Below, one piece after another: positions 1-8,469 of a stretch of 64,000 bases of DNA. The position numbers and the translations under genes were made by a program. The first letter of the stretch is position 1. Every line of letters begins with the position of its first letter. The notes beneath the pieces are model-generated. The model saw nothing but the letters and a program-made list of their open reading frames with translations, had not been told where the DNA came from and made no database searches. Where the stretch lies: NCBI GenBank assembly GCA_017469405.1, contig JAFUGL010000026.1, positions 1-64,000 of the forward strand, read 5' to 3'. The DNA is from Lachnospiraceae bacterium. Its GTDB lineage: Bacteria > Bacillota > Clostridia > Lachnospirales > Lachnospiraceae.

Positions 1-1
1 G

Positions 2-235
2 ATAAGAAGCAATCCTTCATATCAGCCAAAGAAGATTACCGCTATGGCATTTGCACTTGCTTTAAGGCTTAACCTTGATGAGACAAAGGATTTCTTAAGT
101 CGTGCAGGATATGCATTTTCGCCGAGCAGTATGTTTGATTTGATTGTAGAGTACTTTATTGAAAATGAGGTCTATGAGATTTATTCGATTAACCTTGCGT
201 TATTTAAACATGAGCAGCAGCTTCTTGGAGGGTAG
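2..235 (+). CDS. C-terminal end of a macro-domain (Appr-1-p processing) protein, cut by the window edge
   Basis: The reading frame is open from base 2 to the TAG at 233-235, so only the last 77 residues are visible. They match, from memory, the helical tail that follows the ADP-ribose-binding macro domain in many Lachnospiraceae macro proteins: an IRSNPSYQPKK-like entry, then the LNLDETKDFLSRAGYAFS stretch and a FDLIVEYFIE segment, ending in LLGG. The macro domain itself lies outside the window, so catalytic residues cannot be checked. An internal ATG at 44 is not the real start. The gene ends inside a terminator hairpin and is followed by a vWA protein gene. Assignment of the tail is recognition by pattern, fairly sure; enzymatic activity is unknown. 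Confidence 0.7.
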   Translation: MRSNPSYQPKKITAMAFALALRLNLDETKDFLSRAGYAFSPSSMFDLIVEYFIENEVYEIYSINLALFKHEQQLLGG

Positions 236-249
236 AAGCTGCTCTTTTT
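215..249 (+). terminator. Rho-independent terminator overlapping the macro gene stop codon
   Basis: AGCAGCTTC at 216-224 pairs with GAAGCTGCT at 235-243, followed by a run of T. The stop codon of the macro-protein gene lies at the end of the loop and the foot of the right arm. Confidence 0.75.
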
Positions 250-256
250 ATGCACA

Positions 257-370
257 CGCCCGCGTAATGAAAATTGTCACTTCGTGACACGCGGGCGGCG
301 CGGCGAGTAGGGTGCGATTTCATCTTCCCTACTCGATTCTGTACATTTCAAAAGTCGCCTGCGAAGCGAC
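257..370. repeat. Cluster of three GC-rich hairpins in the 267-base gap before the vWA gene
   Basis: Three consecutive inverted repeats can be read. CGCCCGCGT (257-265) pairs with ACGCGGGCG (289-297) and encloses a smaller GTCAC/GTGAC stem. CGAGTAGGG (304-312) pairs with CCCTACTCG (327-335). GTCGC (354-358) pairs with GCGAC (366-370) before a T-rich tract. The GC content here is well above that of the surrounding DNA. No credible gene is present; the only open frame lacks a ribosome binding site. These may be relics of a small palindromic element. Confidence 0.5.
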
Positions 371-502
371 CATTTTTTATAAATTATTTTATATACTTAT
401 CTCGTAACTTGAAGCTAGCACAGAATAACAAGGCACACGCCCATGACACTGATAAGTGCGTCAAAGGTCACGCTTTGTGACACATTTAAGGAGGTAAGTA
501 TT

Positions 503-1174
503 ATGAAGAAAGGTTTAACAGAGGTTGTATTTATTTTAGACAGAAGCGGTTCGATGAGCGGACTTGAGGCAGATACTATAGGCGGTTATAATTCCATGCT
601 GAAAAAACAAAAGACCGGCAAAGGCGAAGTTATCATTTCAACAGTTTTATTTGATGACAAGATAGAGGTTATACATGACAGAAAGTCGATAAAAGAGGTA
701 AAGCCTATTACTTCAAAGGAGTATTATGTAAGGGGATGCACAGCTCTTTTAGATGCTGTTGGAGGAGCGATTCGCCATATCGGACATATCCATAAGGAAG
801 CTGATCCAAATGATGTTCCGGAGAAGACTTTATTTATCATAACCACTGACGGTATGGAAAATGCCAGCGAAAAATACACCTATGACAAGATTAAGAAGAT
901 GGTGGAAAAAAAGAAGAAAAAGCTCGGCTGGGAGTTTATCTTTATGGGTGCTAATATAGATGCTATTTCGGTCGCAAGTCAATTTGGAATTGCAAAAAAT
1001 CGTGCAGTAAGATATGAAAGTGATTCTAAGGGAACCAGACTTAATTATAATGTTATGTCTAACCTTATATCAAGTGCGCGTATGAGCCAGAGCTCCGCCA
1101 AGATGACACAGGCATTTAATGATGAAGATTATCTTGAAGATATAGAAAAAGATTATGAAAAAAGGCATAAATAA
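503..1174 (+). CDS. von Willebrand factor A (vWA) domain protein
   Basis: A 223-residue soluble protein that is almost entirely one vWA domain. The MIDAS metal site starts near residue 13 as DRSGSMS. It continues with a threonine in the GCTALLDAVG segment and an acidic residue in the TTDGMEN segment. vWA domains of this type bind a divalent cation and mediate protein-protein contacts. The start at 503 follows AAGGAGG at 489-495; an ATG at 443 in the same frame has no such site. There is no signal peptide or membrane segment. Its position directly after a macro-domain gene suggests a functional pairing, possibly in stress or ADP-ribose metabolism as with TerY-like vWA proteins, but that is inference. 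Confidence 0.85.
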   Translation: MKKGLTEVVFILDRSGSMSGLEADTIGGYNSMLKKQKTGKGEVIISTVLFDDKIEVIHDRKSIKEVKPITSKEYYVRGCTALLDAVGGAIRHIGHIHKEADPNDVPEKTLFIITTDGMENASEKYTYDKIKKMVEKKKKKLGWEFIFMGANIDAISVASQFGIAKNRAVRYESDSKGTRLNYNVMSNLISSARMSQSSAKMTQAFNDEDYLEDIEKDYEKRHK

Positions 1175-1177
1175 ATA

Positions 1178-1206
1178 TTGACATAGGGGATATACCCCCT
1201 TATAAT
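1178..1206 (+). promoter_or_regulatory. Consensus promoter with palindrome in the spacer, for the DUF4160/DUF2442 pair
   Basis: TTGACA (1178-1183), a 17-base spacer and TATAAT (1201-1206) form a perfect sigma-A-type promoter. The spacer contains an imperfect palindrome, GGGGATATACCCC at 1186-1198, which is well placed for a repressor. The HTH protein encoded just downstream is the natural candidate to bind it (inference). Confidence 0.8.
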
Positions 1207-1238
1207 ATAAATAGAGTTATAAGGGAGAGTTGTTAAAT

Positions 1239-1493
1239 ATGCCGACAATTTCTAATTTTTATGGTATTATAATTATAATGTATTTAAGAAATAAAGAGCA
1301 CAATCCTCCGCATATTCATGCAATTACTCAAGATTATGCTGCTCCTTTTCTGATTGAAACAGGAGATATTATGGAAGGGGATTTTCCTCGAAAAGCAAAA
1401 ATATTGGTCAAGGAATTTGTTTTAAAATATAAGAATGAATTAAAGGAGATGTGGGAAACAGAAAACTATAGAAAACTCCCACCATTAGATTAA
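1239..1493 (+). CDS. DUF4160 family small protein
   Basis: An 84-residue protein with the family hallmark around PHIHA preceded by a short hydrophobic/aromatic start (FYGIIIIMYLRNKEHNPPH). DUF4160 proteins are normally 80-100 residues and are very often encoded next to DUF2442 proteins; the pair has been viewed as a possible toxin-antitoxin or small regulatory module. Start 1239 has AAGGGAG about 11 bases upstream; a TTG at 1230 is less likely. The stop is one base away from the next start, so translation is probably coupled. It is transcribed from the consensus promoter at 1178-1206. The biochemical role is unknown. Confidence 0.8.
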   Translation: MPTISNFYGIIIIMYLRNKEHNPPHIHAITQDYAAPFLIETGDIMEGDFPRKAKILVKEFVLKYKNELKEMWETENYRKLPPLD

Positions 1494-1494
1494 T

Positions 1495-1962
1495 ATGTTT
1501 CATAAAGCATTAGAATTAGAATTTAAAGATGGAACAGAGCTTGAACTTACTTTTCAAGATGGAAAGGTAAAACAATATGATATGGCTGTGCTCTTTACTA
1601 AGTACCCACAACTGCATGCCCTTGAAGATAGAGACTTGTTTTTGTCCGGTCAACTAATGGGCTCGTATGGTATAAGATGGAATGATGATTTGGACATTGA
1701 TGTTGAGACCATATATGAAGAAGGACGTACTGTACGCCTTGCTAAGCTTGCGATAGCATTTATGGTTGGTGAAGAAGTAATGCAAGCAAGAACCAAGAGG
1801 GGATTGACACAAAAACAGTTATCTGAAATCACAGGTATTGATCAGTCAGATTTATCCAAGATAGAAAGAGGTATGGCAAATGTATCTGTAAGTACACTCA
1901 ATAGAATTGCGAATGCACTTGACTATAGTTTGAGTATCAGATTTTATGACGAAAATAATTAA
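1495..1962 (+). CDS. DUF2442 domain fused to an XRE-type helix-turn-helix
   Basis: 155 residues. Residues 1 to about 80 look like DUF2442 (hydrophobic strands plus the GIRWNDDLDIDVETIYEEG segment). Residues about 95-150 form an HTH_3/XRE domain, with TQKQLSEITGIDQSDLSKIE as recognition region and a SVSTLNRIANALDY tail. It starts one base after the DUF4160 stop, so both are made together. By analogy with small two-gene modules, this would be the DNA-binding, autoregulating partner, possibly acting on the palindrome in the 1178-1206 promoter. Toxin-antitoxin status is a hypothesis, not visible in the sequence. Confidence 0.85.
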   Translation: MFHKALELEFKDGTELELTFQDGKVKQYDMAVLFTKYPQLHALEDRDLFLSGQLMGSYGIRWNDDLDIDVETIYEEGRTVRLAKLAIAFMVGEEVMQARTKRGLTQKQLSEITGIDQSDLSKIERGMANVSVSTLNRIANALDYSLSIRFYDENN

Positions 1963-2050
1963 CCAACCTTTTCTTTAACTTTAAATGTAGTAAAACCTTT
2001 TCTCTTATGGTATGATTATCTTATATTTATAATATCTGCGGGGAAAACAG

Positions 2051-3976
2051 ATGTCAGGATTTTTACCGACAACAAAAGAAGAAATGAAGTCGCTTGGCAT
2101 AGACCGGCTTGACTTCGTATATGTAACGGGTGATGCCTATGTGGATCACCCTTCTTTTGGTACGGCAATTATCAGCAGAATTCTGGAAGCTCATGGTTAT
2201 ACGGTAGGTATTATCGCGCAGCCGGATTGGAAGGATGACAGCAGTATAGCCATACTTGGTGAGCCGAAACTTGCCTTTCTCGTATCTGCCGGCAATATGG
2301 ATTCCATGGTTAATCATTACAGCGTATCAAAGAAAAGACGTGATAAGGACAGCTATACACCGGGCGGTGTGATGGGTAAAAGACCTGACTATGCGACGAT
2401 TGTTTATTCTAATCTCATCAGACATACATATAAAAAGACGCCGATTCTCATCGGTTGTATAGAGGCGAGCTTAAGAAGGCTTGCACATTATGATTATTGG
2501 TCGGACTAGATTAAGCGTTCCGTTCTTATGGATTCAGGCGCGGATATTTTGATGTACGGAATGGGTGAAAGGGCAGTTGTAGAGCTTGCCGATGCACTTA
2601 ATTCGGGACTTGATGTGGCAGACATTACATTTGTGGACGGAACAGTTTACAGGACAAGCGATATAAGCTCCGTCGTTGATTATATAGAGCTTCCTTCGTA
2701 TGAGAGCATGAAGGAGGATAAGCTTCTTTACGCAAGGAGCTTTTACACGCAGTACTGCAATACGGATGCATATTCGGGTAAGAGGCTGGTAGAGCCTTAT
2801 GCCAACAAGCAGTACATAGTTCAAAACCCGCCTTCCAAGCCGCTTACGGTTCAGGAAATGGATGATGTCTATGCACTTCCTTATATGCGAACCTACCATC
2901 CGTCTTATGAAGAGACGGGCGGTGTGCCTGCCATAGAAGAGGTAAAATTCAGTCTTATAAGTAATCGTGGCTGCTATGGTGGCTGCAGCTTCTGTGCGCT
3001 TACTTTTCATCAGGGACGCATCATGCAGACGAGAAGCCACGAGTCGCTGATAGAGGAAGCAAAGATTATAACAAATGATAAGGATTTCAAGGGCTACATC
3101 CATGATGTGGGCGGTCCGACTGCAAACTTTTATCATAAGGCTTGTAAAAAACAGGAGAAATACGGGGCCTGTCCGAATAAGCAGTGTCTGTTCCCGAAGC
3201 CTTGTGAGAATCTGATTATAAACCATGACGACTATCTGGCACTTTTACGAAAGCTGAGAGCTCTGCCGGGTATCAAGAAGGTCTTTGTCCGTTCGGGAAT
3301 CCGCTTTGACTATATGCTTTATGATAAGGACGATACATTTTTCAGGGAGCTTTGTGAGTATCACGTAAGCGGTCAGCTTAAGGTTGCGCCGGAGCACGTG
3401 GCTGACTCGGTGCTTTCCAAGATGGGTAAGCCGGAGAACTTAGTCTACAAGGCATTTGCAAAAAAGTATGCAAGGATAAATGAAAAGCTCGGCAAGAAGC
3501 AGTACCTCGTGCCGTACCTTATGTCCTCGCATCCTGGCTCTGACCTTAAGGCGGCGATTGAGCTTGCCGAACACGTGAGGGACATCGGATATATGCCGGA
3601 GCAGGTGCAGGACTTTTATCCGACACCATCCACCATCTCCACTGTTATGTACTATACGGGCGTTGACCCGCGGGATATGACAAAGGTCTACGTGCCGAAG
3701 AATCCTCACGAAAAGGCGATGCAGCGAGCCCTCATACAGTACCGTAATCCGGATAACTACGAGCTTGTTAAAGAAGCACTTCTTAAGGCAGGCAGAGGCG
3801 ACCTGATTGGATTTGATGAGAAGTGCCTGATACGACCGAGGAAGATGGCAGGTGTTTCGGGAAAAACAAAACAAAAAAATAATATGGGTTCTTCCGAAAA
3901 GGGTAAAGCGAGAAATAAAAACCAGTCCGGTCAAAGTAAGAAAAAGACTATTAGAAACGTACACAAGAAAAAATGA
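2051..3976 (+). pseudogene. ygiQ: YgiQ-family radical SAM protein interrupted by an in-frame TAG
   Basis: The gene reads as one frame of about 640 codons except for TAG at 2507-2509. The first half (2051-2509) carries the N-terminal UPF0313/YgiQ domain ending in [16 protein letters not shown]. The second half continues in the same frame ([17 protein letters not shown]). It contains the radical SAM cluster motif CYGGCSFC, which would bind a 4Fe-4S cluster and S-adenosylmethionine. The tail is basic and low in complexity. In relatives the position of the stop is normally Lys or Thr, so a single A-to-T change in AAG would explain it. The in-frame ATG at 2528 has no ribosome binding site. Recent pseudogene, sequencing error or amber readthrough cannot be told apart here. 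YgiQ function is not firmly known. Confidence 0.85.
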
Positions 3977-4064
3977 TGTAGTAAGGCGCATACCCATGAC
4001 ACATTTAGATAAAACGATGTGATAAGACACACCCTCTGATACATTTTGGACAAAAGAAGAGTTG

Positions 4065-4523
4065 ATGGAAAAGGCAAAAACCGTTTCGGGACCCAATATG
4101 CTGCACACTAAAGATAAAGATTACATTTTTAATAGGGTGCTGTACGTAGAAGATTATTTTAAATTCTTTGACAAGGTTGAAGCCTTCAATCCCGATAAGC
4201 ATAAATATATTAGGGAAATTGAGATTCCAAATGAAAATCCTGATGTCAAGCTTCATCCGGACATCGAAGACAAGCTTGCACTTGATATAGTCAAAATGAG
4301 TGATGAGCAGAAAAATAAATATATTCGAACTCAAATGGTTTCGTTGCTCCATAAGCTTGAAAGCAGCAGATTCTTTTATTATGAGCCGGATGTATATCCA
4401 ACATCAGCTGATTCTCTGGCTGAAAAAAGAGTTGAATTTATGTATTATAATCCCGAAGTTACGTTTGATACTCCAGATGATAAAGTTGCAGAATGCTTTT
4501 TGAATTTTGTAAAGAATTATTAA
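4065..4523 (+). CDS. Hypothetical protein
   Basis: 152 residues, charged and probably soluble, no signal peptide or membrane segment and no family recognised. It has many aromatic and acidic residues (for example SSRFFYYEPDVYPT). The start at 4065 has only a weak AAGAAGAG upstream, so expression may be low or the start uncertain. Upstream, at 3981-4050, are two partial copies of a CCCATGACACATTT-like motif that also occurs elsewhere in the window. Downstream lies the palindromic array at 4562-4826, about 40 bases after the stop. No function is suggested. Confidence 0.55.
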   Translation: MEKAKTVSGPNMLHTKDKDYIFNRVLYVEDYFKFFDKVEAFNPDKHKYIREIEIPNENPDVKLHPDIEDKLALDIVKMSDEQKNKYIRTQMVSLLHKLESSRFFYYEPDVYPTSADSLAEKRVEFMYYNPEVTFDTPDDKVAECFLNFVKNY

Positions 4524-4561
4524 TTCTTATATGAATTATAAAAAGACCGATTTATATATGA

Positions 4562-4826
4562 TTACCTATAAGATGCTGTTGTTGAATTCATATTATAGGT
4601 AAAAAAAGAAGCAAGTGAATAGGAAAAATAGTGTGATTACCTATAAACTACCGTTGTTATCTGTGCCTTATAGGTAAAAATAGAAAAGCTTGAAAAGAAA
4701 AAGTCAAGATTTTACCTATAAGATAATGAAACTGAATATACCTTATAGGTAAATTCAAAAAAATAAAGAAAAAATGATTCAAAAATTACCTATAAGTAAC
4801 TACGATGTGTAGATATTTATAGGTAA
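4562..4826. repeat. Regular array of four 41-bp palindromic units with variable centres
   Basis: Four units start at 4562, 4637, 4712 and 4786. Each consists of exactly TTACCTATAA, then 21 variable bases, then exactly TTATAGGTAA. The units are separated by A/G-rich linkers of 34, 34 and 33 bases, giving a period of 75, 75 and 74 bases. All eight 10-base arms are identical and every centre is 21 bases long, although the centre sequences differ. As RNA each unit would form a 10-bp hairpin with a 21-nt loop. As DNA the arms are 31 bp apart, about three helical turns. The array fills most of the 444-base gap 4524-4967. No cas gene, integrase or obvious toxin is adjacent. Function unknown. Confidence 0.9.
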
Positions 4827-4967
4827 ATAAGTTTTCAAAACAAGAAATACATTTCAATCAGAGCAACATTTAGTTTTATTGCCGTGGGAATTTGAAATTA
4901 CAAAGGAAAAAATACTTAATGAAAAAAATTGATTATAAAGATTATCTTACAAGGAGAATTTAAAAAT

Positions 4968-5216
4968 ATGCATATTTCTTCGGATGAAAATAATTTCAGA
5001 AATAAAAAATATCTTGAAGCTATGGACAAAGAGTTTAAGAGAATGTTTAGGGCGTATCACAGGTATATCGCTTACAGAAATAAACTATTAAATGAATTAA
5101 CCCTGTCGAAGGAAGATAAGGCGGCATTGCAAAAAATCGATAAAAAATTTTGCGCCAATATTGACCGGAGTAGGAAGAGGATTGATAAGGAAGATTTTAA
5201 GGATGTCACATGGTGA
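4968..5216 (+). CDS. Small hypothetical protein
   Basis: 82 residues, strongly basic and predicted helical (KYLEAMDKEFKRMFRAYHRY, then a second charged helix). AAGGAG lies at 4951-4956, 11 bases before the ATG at 4968, which I prefer to an upstream in-frame start at 4929. No family is recognised. It is the first gene after the palindromic array, so a small basic protein able to bind the array DNA or RNA is conceivable, but nothing in the sequence proves it. Confidence 0.6.
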   Translation: MHISSDENNFRNKKYLEAMDKEFKRMFRAYHRYIAYRNKLLNELTLSKEDKAALQKIDKKFCANIDRSRKRIDKEDFKDVTW

Positions 5217-5267
5217 TGATAGTGTTATAATGAAAGAGTTCCTTTATACATAAAAGGAGAGCTGCAA

Positions 5268-5528
5268 ATGTCTAAACTTTATTATGAAGATACTGCAAAT
5301 TGGAGTTATACTGAATATGGGAGTCTCAATTCCCTTTTTGTAAAAATGTTTAATTATATAGACAAATATAAGTATGAAGCATATGAAGCCTTATTGGGGA
5401 TAAATAAAATCTGCGAAAAGCATAATATGCCTTTGGTTTACGTGGATGATGGCACGGACATAGAGAAAGACCTTGCCCATCGTTTGATTGACAACCTGAA
5501 AAGAGACGAGTATGGTAAGAACCTTTAA
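5268..5528 (+). CDS. Small hypothetical protein
   Basis: 86 residues, soluble, no recognised domain; acidic and aromatic-rich, with a helical C-terminus. AAAGGAG ten bases upstream of the ATG supports the start, and TATAAT in the short gap before it (around 5225) may be a promoter element. It ends 27 bases before the phosphatase gene, so the two may be co-transcribed. Confidence 0.6.
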   Translation: MSKLYYEDTANWSYTEYGSLNSLFVKMFNYIDKYKYEAYEALLGINKICEKHNMPLVYVDDGTDIEKDLAHRLIDNLKRDEYGKNL

Positions 5529-5555
5529 ACAGCTGTATATAAATGGAGGTTTTTC

Positions 5556-6278
5556 ATGGCAACATATGTAATGGGAGACATACATGGCGAATATGATTTA
5601 TTTATGGAGCTCATAGATAAGATTAAGCTAAAGCATGAGGACACACTGTACATCATGGGGGATGTGATTGACAGAGGACCACACCCGATTAAGACCATGT
5701 TTAAGCTTATGGAGATGCCAAATGTAATCTGCATCGTGGGTAATCATGAGCTGATGGCGCTTGAGTGCCTTGAATTTTTGATGAAGGAAATAACGGAAGA
5801 ATCCATAGAAGAATTGGATGATAGGCTGATTAATAATCTTGTTAATTGGCAGTATAACGGAAGCAAGACCACCATAGATGAGTTTCGCAGGCTAAAGCCC
5901 GACGAGCAGTGTGAGGTAATTGAGTTTATCAAGGATTTTTCTTTATATGAGGAGCTTACTGTAAATGATAAGGATTATCTGCTTGTCCACGCAGGACTTG
6001 GTAACTTTTCTCCGGATAAGGATATAGAAGATTATTCCTTAAGTGAGATTGTTTGGGACAGAGCCGATTATGATAAGAAATATTTTGATGATATCTACCT
6101 TGTGACGGGACATACACCGACTCAGCTCATCGAGTCAAATCCCAAAAAGGGATACATTTATAAAAAGAATAACCATATTGCGGTTGACTGTGGCGCCTGC
6201 TTTTACAAAGGAAGGCTTGCGGCAGTTTGTCTTGATACGGGAAAGGAATTTTACTCATCGACAAACAAGAGGAGATAA
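5556..6278 (+). CDS. PP2A/lambda-type metallophosphoesterase (Ser/Thr protein phosphatase family)
   Basis: 240 residues, the usual length for bacterial and phage-type PPP phosphatases. The signature metal-binding motifs are present in order: GDIHG (7-11), GDVIDRG (35-41) and GNHE (62-65). A later histidine motif (VHAGL) and TGHTP complete the site. Such enzymes coordinate two metal ions and hydrolyse phosphoester bonds on proteins or nucleotides in the cytoplasm. GGAGG is well placed before the ATG. It lies between a small unknown gene and a lipoprotein gene; the natural substrate cannot be read from context. Confidence 0.92.
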   Translation: MATYVMGDIHGEYDLFMELIDKIKLKHEDTLYIMGDVIDRGPHPIKTMFKLMEMPNVICIVGNHELMALECLEFLMKEITEESIEELDDRLINNLVNWQYNGSKTTIDEFRRLKPDEQCEVIEFIKDFSLYEELTVNDKDYLLVHAGLGNFSPDKDIEDYSLSEIVWDRADYDKKYFDDIYLVTGHTPTQLIESNPKKGYIYKKNNHIAVDCGACFYKGRLAAVCLDTGKEFYSSTNKRR

Positions 6279-6321
6279 ATCGAAAAAATAAATTATGATA
6301 AAAGGGAAAGGAACTTTTGCA

Positions 6322-6972
6322 ATGAAGAAAAAGATATTTTGTGCAATGCTTGTACTGTCACTTGGCTTACTGACAGCTTGTGGAGATGACAAAGATTCAT
6401 CAGATAATAAGGTATTTTCCAAGCCCGAGACAACAGCTGAAGCAACTACTGAAGCAACTACTGAAGCGCCTACCGAGGCAACGATCGAAACAACAACTAA
6501 TGAGCCTGCTGCTACTGAAGTAATTACTGAAGATATTACCGAGGAAACAGATATACAGGATGGTTCTACAGAAGAAACAGGTGTAAGTGGAAACGGTAAC
6601 TGTGTAACAGTTTCTTATCTTAGTGATTATACTATGAGTCTGGATGGTGTTGATTTTGTAACGTTATCCGAAACTGCACCTATAGAGTCAATACTTTTTT
6701 CGACGGAAGAAAAGGTTACGGATTTTAAGGTTATCTCACTTTATATGCAGGATGTAGATGCAGACGGAAAGCCGGTATATCTTTATATGGAAGTATACTC
6801 AAAGGATGAGCTTACGCCTGAGCATCCACTCTGCGTAGATGTGACATTTTACGGTGATATGCCAAACTGGGGTGTAAGTTATGTTGATCCAAACGGAAAA
6901 ACCAGATATTTTGCTATAGAAATAAGTGGATTCGACGGTTCGTTATTATTTACAGAGTTTAATGATCAGTAA
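6322..6972 (+). CDS. Putative lipoprotein with threonine/glutamate-rich spacer
   Basis: 216 residues from the ATG at 6322, which follows AAAGGAA. An N-terminal signal peptide ends in the lipobox LTAC, so the mature protein should be lipid-anchored on the outside of the membrane. Residues about 35-90 are a low-complexity linker of repeated TTEA-type units, as in many clostridial surface lipoproteins. A folded C-terminal domain of about 120 residues follows (from GNCVTVSYLSDY), with no family recognised. Role unknown; a surface or substrate-binding function is only a guess. Confidence 0.8.
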   Translation: MKKKIFCAMLVLSLGLLTACGDDKDSSDNKVFSKPETTAEATTEATTEAPTEATIETTTNEPAATEVITEDITEETDIQDGSTEETGVSGNGNCVTVSYLSDYTMSLDGVDFVTLSETAPIESILFSTEEKVTDFKVISLYMQDVDADGKPVYLYMEVYSKDELTPEHPLCVDVTFYGDMPNWGVSYVDPNGKTRYFAIEISGFDGSLLFTEFNDQ

Positions 6973-7065
6973 TGATATCAGATATTTGATGATAGAGTAC
7001 AATTATTGTTTTTTTTCTTTTGAATATGATTTGTCATTATAGCTTAACTTGAAAAGGAGATATAA

Positions 7066-7539
7066 ATGAACAACGTAAGAAGAGCAACAAATAAAGATAT
7101 AAAAAGGATACTTGAGCTCTTGGTTCAGGTGGATATGGTTCATCACAATGGCAGACCGGATCTTTTTAAGGGACCGGCAACCAAGTATAACAGTGAAGAA
7201 TTGGAAAAGATACTCGCACAGGAGGACACACCTGTTTTCGTGTGCGTGGATGAAAATGATGTGGCTTTAGGTCATGCATTTTGCATACATAAGCAGATAA
7301 AGGGAGACAGTGTCCTTACGGATATCAAGACTCTTTATATCGATGATATATGTGTGGATGAGGCAGCGAGAGGTAAGCATGTGGGAACCGCGCTTTATGA
7401 TTACGTTATTGATTATGCGAGAAAGAGTGGTTGCTACAATGTTACTTTAAATGTCTGGTCCTGCAACCCTACCGCCATGAAGTTTTATGAGGCGATGGGA
7501 CTTGTGCCACAAAAGATTGGTATGGAAAAAATATTGTGA
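7066..7539 (+). CDS. GNAT family N-acetyltransferase
   Basis: 157 residues forming one GNAT fold. The acetyl-CoA binding motif A is visible as DDICVDEAARGKHVGTALYDY, and a C-terminal CNPTAMKFYEAMGL segment is typical for the family. It would transfer an acetyl group from acetyl-CoA to an amine in the cytoplasm. AAAAGGAG is upstream of the ATG. The substrate is not predictable. It is followed 36 bases later by a YitT-type membrane protein gene in the same direction. Confidence 0.9.
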   Translation: MNNVRRATNKDIKRILELLVQVDMVHHNGRPDLFKGPATKYNSEELEKILAQEDTPVFVCVDENDVALGHAFCIHKQIKGDSVLTDIKTLYIDDICVDEAARGKHVGTALYDYVIDYARKSGCYNVTLNVWSCNPTAMKFYEAMGLVPQKIGMEKIL

Positions 7540-7575
7540 TGTGTCAAGCGACCAGTAATCATAGGAGAGATGAAT

Positions 7576-8442
7576 ATGAAGAAAAAAGACGAAATTCTAT
7601 CCTGGCTAATGATAATAGCAGGTGCGGTAATTGCTGCATTTGCACTTGAGGAATTTCTTGCACCAAACAATATATTTGACGGCGGAGTCACAGGTATCAG
7701 CATGATTATCACGCATGTGTTAAATGAAAAGGCAGGCGTACCGATTAAGCTGGGTATCCTTGTGATTGTAATCAACCTTCCGTTTATAATATACGGATTT
7801 AAGAAAATCGGTAAGCAATTTATCATAAAATGTACAGTGGCACTTGTTATATTTTCCGTTATGACGGCGGTATTTGAACCGCTTCAAAATGCTACCGAGG
7901 ACAATATACTTGCCGTTACATTTGGCGGTGTATTTTTGGGAATAGGTGTGGGACTTGTGCTGCGAGGAGGCGGAATCTTAGACGGAACTGAAATCGTTGC
8001 ACTTGTTCTAAGCAAGAAGATTTCGATTTCGGTCGGTACGCTCATTTTATTATTTAATGTGATTATATACTCGGTTGCGGGTGCGGTTTTCGGACTTGAC
8101 CGTGGTATGTATTCGCTTTTGATGTACTTTATCACATCAAAGGTTATCGACATCGTGGAAATGGGTTGGGACAACACGAAGTCGGTTATGATAATTACAA
8201 ATGATGGTAATGAGCTTGCACGTAAAATATATGAGGGACTTGGCAGAACCGTAACCTTTCTCAAGGGCGAGGGACTTGTCAGCAAGGACACAAAGGATAT
8301 CCTCTACTGTGTCGTTACAAGAGCCGAGATTCACGACCTCAAGCTTTTAATAAATTCGGTAGAAGGCAGCACCTTCACCACCATCTCAGATGTATCGGAA
8401 ATTGTAGGAAATCATATGAAATCCCGAGAGAAAAAAATATGA
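7576..8442 (+). CDS. YitT family membrane protein (DUF161 plus DUF2179)
   Basis: 288 residues from the ATG at 7576, eight bases after AGGAG. Five or six hydrophobic segments fill the first 200 residues, with the family's early FLAPNNIFDGGVTGISMI loop, followed by a cytoplasmic DUF2179 domain (YCVVTRAEIHDLK and a final FTTISDVSEIVG). YitT proteins are widespread in Firmicutes, often in several copies; their transport role is not settled. The gene ends before a strong hairpin at 8470-8497. Confidence 0.92.
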   Translation: MKKKDEILSWLMIIAGAVIAAFALEEFLAPNNIFDGGVTGISMIITHVLNEKAGVPIKLGILVIVINLPFIIYGFKKIGKQFIIKCTVALVIFSVMTAVFEPLQNATEDNILAVTFGGVFLGIGVGLVLRGGGILDGTEIVALVLSKKISISVGTLILLFNVIIYSVAGAVFGLDRGMYSLLMYFITSKVIDIVEMGWDNTKSVMIITNDGNELARKIYEGLGRTVTFLKGEGLVSKDTKDILYCVVTRAEIHDLKLLINSVEGSTFTTISDVSEIVGNHMKSREKKI

Positions 8443-8469
8443 GTATATCACTGTATCGGGTATATGACA

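Noticed and set aside
274..480. 68-codon open frame in the hairpin cluster
   Set aside because: No ribosome binding site, covers three hairpins and shows no protein-like features.
443..502. Longer N-terminus for the vWA protein
   Set aside because: The ATG at 503 has a strong AAGGAGG; the extra 20 residues lie in a repeat-like intergenic segment.
2534..4352. Open frames on the minus strand across the ygiQ-type gene
   Set aside because: They are shadows of a well-conserved plus-strand gene and carry no ribosome binding sites or domains.
4562..4826. CRISPR array
   Set aside because: Arms are only 10 bases and alternate in orientation, the gaps alternate 21 and 34 bases, and no cas gene is near. 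Also not a TIGR-type array, as no Tas-like protein is visible.
4562..4826. Type III toxin-antitoxin RNA repeats
   Set aside because: Those are near-identical direct repeats of 34-48 bases followed by a terminator and a toxin of about 150-200 residues. Here centres differ strongly and the next gene encodes only 82 residues.
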